From CAUZWH01 sp965224275 (GTDB lineage Bacteria > Pseudomonadota > Alphaproteobacteria > SHVV01), in assembly GCA_965224275.1 (NCBI GenBank), contig CBDCYR010000011.1, positions 638,628 to 702,627 of the forward strand: DNA of 64,000 bases, written 5' to 3'. The notes beneath the pieces are model-generated. The model saw nothing but the letters and a program-made list of their open reading frames with translations. It did no database searches and was not told the origin of the DNA. The first letter of the stretch is position 1. Each line of letters starts with the position of its first letter. The position numbers were made by a program, and so were the translations under genes. Positions 53,770 through 62,413 of the stretch are shown piece after piece.

Positions 53770-54564
53770 TTGCGCCATCTGGAGCAACGGATCAAGGTCC
53801 CCCTTGTCCAGACTGCAATTCCGCCCAACTGCAATATAACATCGAATAAGACCCTCAACGCCAGGAACCTGGAGGCCCTCGGGGCAGAGCGCCTCGCCGA
53901 CCTGCTGATCGAGATCAGCAAGGCAAGACCCGCCGCCCGGCGGTTGCTTCGTCTCGAGCTTGCCGGCGCGCAGGGCACGGCCGAGCTCGCCAGAGAGGTG
54001 CGGCATCGGATGGCGACGATCCGCCGGTCTCGCGCGGTCATCGACTCGCGAAGGCGCCGAGACCTCGTGAACGACCTGGAACTCTGCCGCAGGACCATCG
54101 TCGACCGGATCGCCGGGGAGGACGCTGCCGAGGCGGTCGACCTGATTTGGCAGTATATGGGACTCGCGAATCCGATCCAGAACCGCCTCCACCATACCGA
54201 CGAGACAATCGCCGGCGCCTTCAGCGCCTCCGATCTGGGCGACATTGCCTCCTCAGCCAGCCCCGATCCGCACAAGCTGGCGGACCGGGCCTTCGAGGCG
54301 CTGACCCGGAACGCCCACAGCCAGTACGACGGTCTCATCGGTGCGCTGACGCGCGCTCTGGGCCAGGAAGGGTTGGAGCGTCTGAAGCAGCTGATGACCG
54401 AATATTCGAACACGCCGACCGTACAGCTGCCAGATGCGCACCGGCGGAAAATACACTGGCTACACCTGGGGACAGACGTCGAAGCCGAGACCGCGGAGCG
54501 CTTGCGGCTCCAGACCGCCCGCTCGGCCCTGCAGGATATTGCCGACGCCCAGGGCTGTTGTTAA
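53770..54564 (+). pseudogene. DUF6880-like protein, truncated
   Basis: The recognisable part begins NKTLNARNLEALGAERLADL and continues with ISKARPAARRLLRLELAGAQ, ARPDP-like helices and HSQYDGLIGALTRALGQEGL. This fits the DUF6880 family, whose members I recall as considerably longer. Here the frame stops at QDIADAQGCC exactly where a 14-bp inverted repeat begins, so the C-terminal half has been lost. The first 24 residues before NKTLN come from the junction sequence and are probably not part of the original gene. Function unknown. Confidence 0.6.
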
Positions 54565-54647
54565 GCGCGTCAGTTCCCCGCCGATCGGCGCGCTAACTGA
54601 TTGTTTTAGTGCGATTCGTGGGGGTCAGTTTAGCGCGCTTAACAACA
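54556..54647 (+). repeat. 92-bp unit with 14-bp perfect inverted ends
   Basis: TGTTGTTAAGCGCG (54,556-54,569) and CGCGCTTAACAACA (54,634-54,647) are perfect inverted repeats. Inside are the nearly palindromic GCGCGCTAACTGA and TCAGTTTAGCGCGC. Looks like a small non-autonomous transposon or a transposon end. The DUF6880 frame terminates in the left repeat. Confidence 0.65.
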
Positions 54648-54789
54648 AGGTACCACGTGCACGAGTCTCGCATGGTGTTGCTGTAGTGTTGACTTGGCCG
54701 TTATCGACCTCTCGACGATACTGGAAATAGGTCATAACATATTGATTTATCGTAATTACCGTGATGCGTTCACTAAGCAGTCAGATTAG

Positions 54790-54802
54790 TCGTCTGCAAG
54801 CC
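54790..54802 (+). other. attR candidate of the 27.5-kb insert
   Basis: TCGTCTGCAAGCC, partner of 27,245-27,257, and the point where the DUF2493 reading frame resumes. The 54,648-54,789 flank is AT-rich and holds no gene. Confidence 0.75.
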
Positions 54803-54965
54803 CGACTGGGCGCGCCACGGACGGGCCGCTCCGTTCCGGCGCAACGACGACCTCCTGAACCTGCTGCCGAAGGGCGTCATCGCGTTCTCCGGCAGCGGCA
54901 TCACCGAGAACCTCGTCGACAAGGCGCGGCAGCTCGGCATCCCGGTGCAGCGGGTGACCGCCTGA
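54795..54965 (+). pseudogene. DUF2493 gene, 3' part
   Basis: Fifty-six codons in frame, CKPDWARHGRAAPFRRND to IPVQRVTA and TGA, aligning with the end of the intact gene (CKPNWDRDGKAAPFRRND, LVDKARKIGIPV). It continues the reading cut at 27,257. Joining the two parts gives a protein of the same length as the paralogue (about 305 residues). Confidence 0.92.
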
Positions 54966-54974
54966 CCCGATCAC

Positions 54975-55014
54975 GGGCCGCGTCACTTCCCGGTGGCGCG
55001 GCCCAATCCTTTTT
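54975..55014 (+). terminator. Terminator of the split DUF2493 gene
   Basis: GGGCCGCGTCAC pairs with GTGGCGCGGCCC (12 bp with one G-U) and is followed by TTTTT. It is the counterpart of the terminator after the intact paralogue, now separated from its promoter by 27.5 kb. Confidence 0.85.
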
Positions 55015-55015
55015 C

Positions 55016-55615
55016 GCTTCGACTGCCGTCGCACGATGTCGATGCTCGTGAGGCGGCAACCGCAGCAACCTCGCGCGCGCTTCGCGCCGCGTCCGCCGTC
55101 CGGCTCGCTGCGCTCGCCGCCGGCGCAACCGTTCGACATCCGTGTCACCCGCCGATGCACTGTGCTTCGCACAAGTGCATCGGCCACTGCGCCGACCTCC
55201 GCGCACTACCGGTCGCAATGCTCCCGGTGCTTGTGCGGGCGCTCCTGCGGAGCCCGCCCGCACTTCGTTCGTCACTGCCTCGCGCAGTCTGCTCCGCCCC
55301 GCCGTCCGTTCAATCGCCACGGCGGCTCCACCGCGCGTCCCGCGACGGTGTCGATTCCCCCATCGCTCATGCATCCAGGTAGTGCCGATCTTGACCGCTG
55401 AGCGGCTGAATTTTCACACCTGACGCACCCAGGGTGCCTTGAGCGAGACTCCCCCGGCCCGGCCTTGCGGGCAACTTCCCTTGTCATGACAATCGGTTAG
55501 GCCGTCTTGGCCTGCCGCCGCGATCTCCCGCGCGGGCCGCATCCCCTTCCTCGAAGCGCCGCTCCCGTTCCCTCGGAACGGAGCGGCATCCGGGGAAACA
55601 CACGGGAGACAGCCC
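55016..55615 (+). other. Junction region, no supported gene
   Basis: GC-rich spacer full of short inverted repeats between the split-gene terminator and twin pair 2. Open frames are shadows without motifs. It contains the inverted end motif at 55,411-55,427 and ends with a GGGAGAC ribosome-binding site. Confidence 0.5.
55411..55427 (-). other. Element-end motif upstream of twin pair 2
   Basis: On the minus strand reads TGCGTCAGGTGTGAAAA, 15 of 17 identical to the copies at 42,702 and 53,066. It lies 189 bases from the start of the first integrase, in the same relative orientation as for pair 1 (182 bases). Confidence 0.6.
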
Positions 55616-56770
55616 ATGCGCATCCATGCCAACATCAACGAACGGACGCTGCGCCGCAAGTTCACGGAACCCAATCACCGGCAGCGCCCGCTCATCGTCA
55701 TCGACCATACCCTGCCCGCCTTCGGCTTCAAGGTCGCGGGCGACGACACGAGAACCTTCTTCGTCCGCGTCCCGCGCAAGCTCGGCGCGGTCAATGTCAC
55801 CCTTGGGACGGCGCGAGACCTTACCGCCGCCGAGGCGCGGAAGAAGGCCGTGGCCGAGATCGAGGCCGCCAGGGCCGCGCGCAAGACCGGCCCGCTGTTC
55901 CGGGATTTCGCCGAGGAGTTCATGCGCCGCCAGGCGCGGCGCTGGAAGCCCGCTACCCGCGAGGGCAACCGCTCCGCGCTCGGGAACCGGATCCTGCCCT
56001 TCTTCGGCGCGATGCGCGTCGCCGACATCGCCCGCGCCGACGTGCAGCGCTGGTTCGATGGCATGAGCGGAACGCCCGGCAACGCCAACCGGTCCCTGCC
56101 GGTGCTCTCCGTCATGATGACCCAGGCCGAGCTTTGGGACCTCCGCCCCCAGGGCTCCAACCCGTGCCGCAACATGCGCCGCTACAAGCTCAAGCCGCGC
56201 GAGCGGTTCCTGTCCGTGGACGAGTTGAAGCGCTTGGGCTTCGTCCTCGACCATGCCGGGGACAGGCAGGCCGCCGCCGCGATCCGGCTGCTGCTGTTCA
56301 CCGGCGCGCGGTCCTCCGAGATCACCGGCCTGCGATGGGACTGGATACGCGGCGCCAGAGCGGTGCTGCCCGATTCCAAGAGCGGACCGAAGACCGTCCA
56401 GCTTGCGCCGCCGGCGCGGGCGGTCCTCGCCGCCCTGCCGCGCACGGGCCGTTACGTCTTTCCCAATGCCAGGGGCACCGGGCCGATGACCGATCTCGGC
56501 CCGCGCTGGCTGAAGCTGCGCGCGCTCGCCGGACTGGAAGACGTGCGCATCCACGACTGCCGCCATACCCTGGCGAGCCACGCCGTGATGAGCGGCCTCG
56601 ACCTCTACACCGTGGGCCGCCTGCTCGGCCATGCCGACATCGCCTCGACCGAGCGTTACGCCCATCTCGCCGACGAGCATGTCCGCGAGGCTGCCGGCCG
56701 CATCGCCGGTATCGTCGGCGACGCGATGGCCGGCGGCCGGAAGCGGATGGAGGGGCGTCATGGCGCATAG
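55616..56770 (+). CDS. First integrase of twin pair 2 (DUF4102-type)
   Basis: A 384-residue tyrosine recombinase. The N-terminal arm region is VIDHTLPAFGFKVAGDDTRT. The core has NANRSLPVLSVMMTQAELWD, Arg in TGARSSEITGLRW, Lys region DSKSGPKTVQL, HDCRHTLASH, LGHADIASTE and Tyr in RYAHLAD: complete. It is the counterpart of the gene at 51,694 and overlaps its partner by 11 bases. Confidence 0.93.
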   Translation: MRIHANINERTLRRKFTEPNHRQRPLIVIDHTLPAFGFKVAGDDTRTFFVRVPRKLGAVNVTLGTARDLTAAEARKKAVAEIEAARAARKTGPLFRDFAEEFMRRQARRWKPATREGNRSALGNRILPFFGAMRVADIARADVQRWFDGMSGTPGNANRSLPVLSVMMTQAELWDLRPQGSNPCRNMRRYKLKPRERFLSVDELKRLGFVLDHAGDRQAAAAIRLLLFTGARSSEITGLRWDWIRGARAVLPDSKSGPKTVQLAPPARAVLAALPRTGRYVFPNARGTGPMTDLGPRWLKLRALAGLEDVRIHDCRHTLASHAVMSGLDLYTVGRLLGHADIASTERYAHLADEHVREAAGRIAGIVGDAMAGGRKRMEGRHGA

Positions 56771-58148
56771 ATACGCGAAGAAGCCGCTCACCCGGAAGAC
56801 GATCGCCGCCGCGCGGCCGAAGGCGGCCGAATACACGCTGTGGGACGGCGCGCTGGCGCATTTCGGGGTGCGGGTGCAGCCCTCCGGCGTCAGGTCCTTC
56901 ATCGTCCAGACCCGGGTGCGGGGACGGATGCGCAAGCTCACCCTCGGGCGCTTCCCCGAGATGAGCCTCGACGAAGCCCGCAAGGAGGCCGCGACGGTGC
57001 TCGCCCGCGTCTGGAACGGCGAGGCGGTGGCGCCCGCGCGCGCAACCAAGGCGCCGCTGTTCCGCGACTTCGCCGCCCGCTACCGCGAGCGGCGCAAGGG
57101 CCGCTGGAAGCCGTCCTCGCTCAAGACCTTCGACATCTACATGAAGAACCGGCTGATGCCCGCCTTCGGGAAGATGCGGCTCGACACCGTCGACCATGCG
57201 CGGGTCTCGGCATGGTTCGACGCGGCGAGCGCGTCCAGGCCCGGCGCGGCCAACCGCGCCTTCGAGATATTGCGGGCCATGCTCAGGACGGCGCGGCAAT
57301 GGGGCGAGCTTGGCGAGCATGTCCCCGATGCCTGCGCCAATATCGTCGTGAACCCGAGGAAGCCCGTTGCGCGGTTTCTCAACCGCGAGGAGCTCGAACG
57401 CCTCGGCGCGGTGCTGGACCGGCACGGGACGGAACACCCCTGGCCGGTGGCCGCGCTGCGCCTGCTCACGCTGACCGGCGCGCGGCTCTCCGAGGTTCTC
57501 AACCTGCGATGGGCCGAGATCGGGGAACTGTCCGATGGTGGCGGCAGCGCGCGCCTCGAAGACTCCAAGACCGGCCCGCGCACCATCTGGCTCGCGCCGG
57601 AAGCGGCGAGGCTGGTCGCCGCGCTGCCCCGGCCCGAGGGCGCCAAACGGGTGTTTCCCGACAACCTCACCTCGGCGCGGCTCTACACCTTCTGGTGCGG
57701 CGTCCGCGAGGAAGCCGGATTGCCCGGCCTGCGCATCCACGATGCGCGCCATACATGGGCGTCCCAGGGGATCATGAACGGGGTCGGGCTGACCACCGTC
57801 GGGCGGCTGCTCGGACACCGCAAGCGCGCCACCACCGCGATCTACGCCCATCTCGACGATGCCGCCCTGCGGGACGCCGCCGCGCAGGCCGCCGCCGTCA
57901 TCGCGCGGGCGATGGAATACAGGGCCGAAGCGCCGCCGCTGCCCGACGAGGTGGACCGCGCCGGGGGCGGCAGGGTGGTGGACTGGTTCGACGGCAAGAG
58001 CACAAGGCCCACGCCGCCCGGTCCGCGCAAACCCGCCCGGCACGGCATGCTAGACTTGCTGAGCGGCGGCTTGGCCGCGCCTGCATCCGACGGGCCGGAG
58101 AAGGACGACGCCGAACCGGGCAGCCTGCTCGGCTGGATCAGGATTTGA
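56760..58148 (+). CDS. Second integrase of twin pair 2 (DUF4102-type)
   Basis: A 462-residue tyrosine recombinase starting at ATG 56760 after GGAGGGG. The arm domain is LTRKTIAAARPKAAEYTLWD...FGVRVQPSGVRSF; the core has GAANRAFEILRAMLRTARQW, Arg in TGARLSEVLNLRW, HDARHTWASQ, LGHRKRATTA and Tyr in IYAHLDD. About 60 residues of Pro/Gly-rich tail follow the catalytic core. It is the intact counterpart of the frameshifted gene at 50,551. Confidence 0.93.
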   Translation: MAHRYAKKPLTRKTIAAARPKAAEYTLWDGALAHFGVRVQPSGVRSFIVQTRVRGRMRKLTLGRFPEMSLDEARKEAATVLARVWNGEAVAPARATKAPLFRDFAARYRERRKGRWKPSSLKTFDIYMKNRLMPAFGKMRLDTVDHARVSAWFDAASASRPGAANRAFEILRAMLRTARQWGELGEHVPDACANIVVNPRKPVARFLNREELERLGAVLDRHGTEHPWPVAALRLLTLTGARLSEVLNLRWAEIGELSDGGGSARLEDSKTGPRTIWLAPEAARLVAALPRPEGAKRVFPDNLTSARLYTFWCGVREEAGLPGLRIHDARHTWASQGIMNGVGLTTVGRLLGHRKRATTAIYAHLDDAALRDAAAQAAAVIARAMEYRAEAPPLPDEVDRAGGGRVVDWFDGKSTRPTPPGPRKPARHGMLDLLSGGLAAPASDGPEKDDAEPGSLLGWIRI

Positions 58149-58264
58149 TGGCATTTGGTCATCGCCCCGCGCGCCGCTCCGAAAGTTTCCGAAGGGGACT
58201 ATATTCTTGACTCCAATACCCACAGACGTACTCACAGACGCTCCAAACGCGTGCGTCCGCGAAA

Positions 58265-58405
58265 ATGGAGAACAGAACCATCGAAGTCACCGCATCCCGC
58301 CTATTGTACGACAACATCCACGACTTCAAGACCACCGTAATGCACATCGGGTCGGAGATCCGACGCCACGGTATACGTAGTGACGGCAACGACTCCGTGC
58401 CATAG
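58265..58405 (+). CDS. Possible 46-residue protein
   Basis: Frame MENRTIEVTASRLLYDNIHD and FKTTVMHIGSEIRRHGIRSD to VP, ending TAG. The composition is protein-like, but there is no clear ribosome-binding site. It may be a remnant. It lies in the drop to lower GC that marks the cargo. Confidence 0.3.
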   Translation: MENRTIEVTASRLLYDNIHDFKTTVMHIGSEIRRHGIRSDGNDSVP

Positions 58406-58416
58406 ATGATATCAAC

Positions 58417-59580
58417 CTAAATCTTTCTGCCGTCATCTCTGAAAGCATGCAGAGCTTCGGCTTGCGGTTGTTTCCCGCGCCAAACGAGCTGCTCGTTGGT
58501 TTCCGCGTCGACGGCACCGTCAAGTTCGGGCAGGTTTTCAGGATCAGCACATGCCTCGTCTAGTTGAGCTTGAGTAACACCGAACACTGGTTGATTGAGA
58601 TAGTAGTCACCGTACCCATACATATCTGACCCGGAAAGATTTGCCGCGTAGAGGCTCGCTCCAGATAGATTGGCTCCCGCTAAATCTGCATTAGTCAGGA
58701 TCGCTTTGTGCAGTTCCGCTCCAGAGAGATTTGCCCAGGTAAGCTGTGCGTCGGACAGATTGGCATATGCGAGAAGCGCACTGGAAAGATTCGCACTCCA
58801 AGTCCCTTCGGACACCTTCGCTTGGAACAAATACAAGTCAATCAGGCTTACGCCAGACAGATTTGCCTCTCCAAGATATGCACCAGAAAGATCGGCAGCC
58901 CCTAGGAGTGCTCCAGACAGGTCCATTCGGGAAAACATCCCGGCCCTCAGATTGGCTCCCCGCAGATCCAGTCTGAAACCATCCTTTTCAAGTTCCTTGC
59001 CCGTCTCGCGAAGGCAGCCAACAGCAGCAATGATAGCTTGGACATCCGTACGAACAGAAAGCAGAGCTGCGTCACTCTTTCCTTCGGTTTTCATCTGCCA
59101 CCGTTCACCTTCTCTGTCTTCTGTCGGTTGGCGTGCAAATGTACAGAGCAATTGAATAATCTCGACATAAAACTGTTCGGGATGTTCTCCGGCCAGTCTT
59201 TGCAGCGCATGGATGCCGCCCATCCGTACCGAAAGAACACTGCTGCCCAGCATCTCGGCACCCTTCTGATAGCGTTCGTTAAGCAGAATTTGTCGGGCGG
59301 TGTCGGCCTGATTTCGTGCAATGCTTGCTTGATGATCCGCCGTTACACCGCGCCATATCGCCAGCGGCAGAGCAACCACGGCGGCAATCACCAAACCGAG
59401 ATTGCGCAGCGTCTCGCTGTTGGATTCCCCATCACCCTGCAACCAGCCCCAACCAACTTTACTCGCGACTATTAGAGCACAAAACAACACTATAAGTAGT
59501 ACGAAAAAACCACACCTCGATTTCCGTTGTCCAATGTATCTAACGACGCATCGATACATTCCTACAATGCGTTGATACAT
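58417..59580 (-). CDS. Membrane-anchored pentapeptide-repeat protein
   Basis: A 387-residue protein. Two hydrophobic helices (about 23-46 and 60-77) place the N-terminus in the membrane, followed by a helical region with RQILLNERYQKGAEMLGSS and RMGGIHALQRLAGEHPEQFY, then from about 205 to 335 pentapeptide repeats of the A(D/N)LSG type (GANLRAGMF, GADLSGAYLG, YANLSDAQL, NADLAGANLS). Proteins with this layout are widespread and of unknown function; some sit in defence islands. GC content is clearly below that of the integrases. Confidence 0.88.
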   Translation of the reverse strand: MYQRIVGMYRCVVRYIGQRKSRCGFFVLLIVLFCALIVASKVGWGWLQGDGESNSETLRNLGLVIAAVVALPLAIWRGVTADHQASIARNQADTARQILLNERYQKGAEMLGSSVLSVRMGGIHALQRLAGEHPEQFYVEIIQLLCTFARQPTEDREGERWQMKTEGKSDAALLSVRTDVQAIIAAVGCLRETGKELEKDGFRLDLRGANLRAGMFSRMDLSGALLGAADLSGAYLGEANLSGVSLIDLYLFQAKVSEGTWSANLSSALLAYANLSDAQLTWANLSGAELHKAILTNADLAGANLSGASLYAANLSGSDMYGYGDYYLNQPVFGVTQAQLDEACADPENLPELDGAVDAETNEQLVWRGKQPQAEALHAFRDDGRKI

Positions 59581-59826
59581 TTTCTCTTCAATTTTTCTGG
59601 CATCTTTGTGCGTCTATTCCTGCAACCTGACACCGGTCGGAGATAAACTGTCGAACAGCTCACCCTGTTGCTTTTTGCAATTTCGCATTGCTCCCGGACA
59701 CAGCAGTGCAAACTCTAACGCGGGCACGTTGCCGAATTCTCTCAGTCCCAGTTTGTGCAGTACACTCGACCCTCGCCAAGCAACGCTGGAGGGCATATTG
59801 AGGGCTGTGGATTGTGCACAATCAGA

Positions 59827-60912
59827 TCAAGATCTACTATTCCTGACAGATCGCTTCTCGGCATAATATCGCAGCTTCTCTCGGTACCCGCTGATACCAT
59901 GGTCTTTTCCCGCAATAGAAGGACCTTTAGCAATCATTCTTCTGATCAGACGCCATACACGAAATGGCATGCTGAGATTTGGTATGACTTTGAGATTGGA
60001 AAGGTTGCCATCGCATGCTGTCAGATAACGCATGTCGCCTTGGTGTATGTAGCCGCAAAAGTTCCTCTCCAAGGCATCTGCCCACTTTGGTCTCACAAAA
60101 GAGACAACGAAGGCGATACAATAGCTCAGCGACGAAGGGGGAACGCGGGGTACACCGTCGGCAGCGTTCACAATGCGGTATATCGGCACACGAATTTCCT
60201 CGCCAAATTCCTCATTGCCAACGCGTGGACTGCCGAACGTATAGCAGGCCGCGACGGAGTCTCGCTCCAGTTCCTTGGCTGCAATAACAGCAAGAGCGCC
60301 TCCTAGAGAGTGACCGGTGATATAGAGAGAATAGTCATCCGGCAGTTCACCGACTGCGGATTCTACTAGCTGACCCACCTGTTTGTAGGCATCGCGAAAG
60401 CCAGTATGTAGCTTGATGCCATCTCGGCCTTTGTAGAAGCGTGCGTCCAAGTCAGTCCTGACGTCTTTCCAGCTATTCGCTTCGGTACCGCGAAAGGCAA
60501 GCACAGCGATACGATCAGTGTCTCTCTTCGCGAGGAACGCCTGAGTGTCACCTTCGTTGAACATTTTGACTAGATCGAAGTCGGCGCGCTTAAGGGCCTC
60601 TTTCAGTTGGCGGAGCCCCAAGGCTTCGATTTCCTTATCCTTACCGCCAAGTTGCTGGTCGATGTAGTCCTTTACATTCTTTTCCAACTCTTGGAATTGG
60701 TTCGATACTTCCGACCCGCCCTTCCGCTGTAGTGCGAACTTGGTAGCCTTACTGATGGCACTAACAATTCCCTTGAAACGATTGTCGCCTTCAAATGATA
60801 GATAGGCGAGTGCACTCATTTCGCTCATCATCCAAGCCGAGCGGTCACTGTATGCAGCACGAGTTGTCGGTAAGTCTTTCAGTTCCTGTGGTGCGTTGAA
60901 ATAGTCAGTCAT
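59827..60912 (-). CDS. Class 3 lipase-family protein
   Basis: A 361-residue alpha/beta hydrolase. The nucleophile elbow is YITGHSLGGALA (Ser202), with LAFRGTEANSWKDVRTD as the family oxyanion region, acid Asp252 in NAADGVPRVPP and His in KDHGISGYREKL near residue 338, so the triad looks complete. No signal peptide is seen, so it is probably cytoplasmic or delivered by a dedicated route. It sits between the pentapeptide-repeat gene and hsdS on the same strand. A phospholipase-type effector is one possibility; this is inference. Confidence 0.88.
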   Translation of the reverse strand: MTDYFNAPQELKDLPTTRAAYSDRSAWMMSEMSALAYLSFEGDNRFKGIVSAISKATKFALQRKGGSEVSNQFQELEKNVKDYIDQQLGGKDKEIEALGLRQLKEALKRADFDLVKMFNEGDTQAFLAKRDTDRIAVLAFRGTEANSWKDVRTDLDARFYKGRDGIKLHTGFRDAYKQVGQLVESAVGELPDDYSLYITGHSLGGALAVIAAKELERDSVAACYTFGSPRVGNEEFGEEIRVPIYRIVNAADGVPRVPPSSLSYCIAFVVSFVRPKWADALERNFCGYIHQGDMRYLTACDGNLSNLKVIPNLSMPFRVWRLIRRMIAKGPSIAGKDHGISGYREKLRYYAEKRSVRNSRS

Positions 60913-60930
60913 GCTAATTTCCCTGGACTT

Positions 60931-61173
60931 TCATGCGGAACTTGGTCGCCGTAGCGACATTGGGGCACCTTCGTCCGGTTTCAAGGGCTGAATGTGTTGA
61001 CTCAGTCCCGCGTGGTGCTCTTGGTCTCCGAGGAACACCATCGTGATCCATATCTCAGTATTCGGATTCGACAGTGTGTGGCGACGCGTTTCCTGATTAC
61101 GCATCAACCTCAGCCAAGCGCACCCCGTGCGATCCAAGGTCGGGTTCCGGTACTCATCTCGGCGTCTAACCAT
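60931..61173 (-). CDS. Small hypothetical protein coupled to hsdS, 80 aa
   Basis: ATG 61173 lies within the last codons of hsdS and is preceded by AGGAGA, an arrangement typical of translational coupling. The product is MVRRRDEYRNPTLDRTGCAW, then EIWITMVFLGDQEHHAGLSQ and LKPDEGAPMSL. Not recognised; the lipase gene starts 19 bases downstream. Confidence 0.45.
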   Translation of the reverse strand: MVRRRDEYRNPTLDRTGCAWLRLMRNQETRRHTLSNPNTEIWITMVFLGDQEHHAGLSQHIQPLKPDEGAPMSLRRPSSA

Positions 61174-62413
61174 GCTCTCCTGCCGGTTCAATCGTCGTTT
61201 CGCGCTCCACGATGCGCAATTTCCCAGAGGTGATCGAGCGGAGTGAAGATCGTACGTAGTCAGGATCAGCCATGAGGGAAGCCCTCAGAGCCGAAGCTGT
61301 CCTGGAACTCGACTCTACTATGACGGCAGTGGAACGAACTGCTTCGATAGTCGTCGTATAACGGTGTTGCAGTGCGAGCGGCGGAACAGGCAGAACCAAG
61401 GAATGAACCTCCTTCGCATTGATGTTGGCCTGTCCTATCGCGCCGCGCGCCATCGAGAAGAGACGCCGCTTCATTGCGTGGGAATTCATGAACGCCCAGA
61501 CATAGACTGGACAGACGCGCTCCGCGTTGAGGCGTAGCCGAACGAAGTATGACGCTGCCACAGCTTCGAAGCGGCCGTCCCACATGCCTGTCTTTCCGAC
61601 AAGCTCCCTGCTATTTGTCCGGTTGAACAAGATATCGCCCGCGCCAAGCGCATATTTATCGACATCGGCCTCTGGGAGAGGGACGTACTTGAGATCAGCG
61701 CAATCGAGATCGCCATCAAAGGTGACATTGCCCATGCGCAACACCGGCACGCCCTCGGCCCGGTCGTTAGCCTTCTTGCTCGTCCCATACTGTGTCAGAA
61801 CACAAAGCTCTCCGAGCCGTCTTGTCTTCCACCCCATGGGGTTCTCGACTGGGTCGCCGAACATCTTGACGAACAGCGCCGGGATGAATTCCCGCAATCG
61901 CTCCTGGGCCTCCGTCCGCAGTCGCTCGATCTTCGCCGCCCGGTTCAGCATGCCGACGATCCGCCGCTGCTCTTCAAGAGATGGTAGAGACACCTGCATC
62001 GACATGAGCGACTTCATATCAGCGCGAGGCATCCGCGAACCGTTCACCGAAGACATGACAAACGCCACGGTCTCCCTGCGCCGGAGCAGATAGGCCAGAA
62101 ACTCCCGGTCTACACTGTCGCGAGGCAGAAGCGGAACGAGTTCGGTCGAACACCGGCCATCGAAGCCCGGTACGGCCACTTTGTTCAGATAGGGACGGAG
62201 CTTGGCGTAAAGCACATGGCGCTCATCGAAGCGGAACATCGTGCTCTTCTGCTCGCCAAGACGGGACGCAGTATCGAAGTCCAGCGCACCGGTGTCTGAG
62301 ACGACATTTTCAACGCCAACGAAGGGAAGCCGATCCGCAAGAGGATCTTCCGGCCGAATCCCTTGACGGTCCATATCACATAGTTCAGCCAGTGGTGCAG
62401 TACGCGAGGTCAT
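61166..62413 (-). CDS. hsdS: Type I restriction enzyme specificity subunit HsdS
   Basis: A 415-residue DNA-recognition subunit with two target-recognition domains and two helical spacers. The first half has LPFVGVENVVSDTGALDF and LYAKLRPYLNKVAVPGFDG, then SLPSLEEQRRIVGMLNRAAK. The second has GVPVLRMGNVTFDGDL, GDILFNRTNSRELVGKTGM and VLPVPPLALQHRYTTTIEAV. The start overlaps the hsdM stop by 4 bases (ATGA). It sets the sequence methylated by HsdM and cut by HsdR; no hsdR gene is in the window. Confidence 0.93.
   Translation of the reverse strand: MTSRTAPLAELCDMDRQGIRPEDPLADRLPFVGVENVVSDTGALDFDTASRLGEQKSTMFRFDERHVLYAKLRPYLNKVAVPGFDGRCSTELVPLLPRDSVDREFLAYLLRRRETVAFVMSSVNGSRMPRADMKSLMSMQVSLPSLEEQRRIVGMLNRAAKIERLRTEAQERLREFIPALFVKMFGDPVENPMGWKTRRLGELCVLTQYGTSKKANDRAEGVPVLRMGNVTFDGDLDCADLKYVPLPEADVDKYALGAGDILFNRTNSRELVGKTGMWDGRFEAVAASYFVRLRLNAERVCPVYVWAFMNSHAMKRRLFSMARGAIGQANINAKEVHSLVLPVPPLALQHRYTTTIEAVRSTAVIVESSSRTASALRASLMADPDYVRSSLRSITSGKLRIVERETTIEPAGEHG

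Noticed and set aside
53502..53849. A 115-codon frame starting as HigB and continuing with different text.
   Set aside because: The second half is Pro/Ser-rich junction sequence without features; treated as a truncated higB rather than a fusion gene.
27258..54789. Looked for a tRNA gene as integration target because DUF4102 integrases often use tRNA genes.
   Set aside because: No cloverleaf or T-loop motif with matching acceptor arms was found at any element boundary; the target here is a protein-coding gene.
54993..55487. Several overlapping frames on both strands in the junction region.
   Set aside because: High GC removes stop codons; compositions are Arg/Pro/Ala-rich with no motif or ribosome-binding site.
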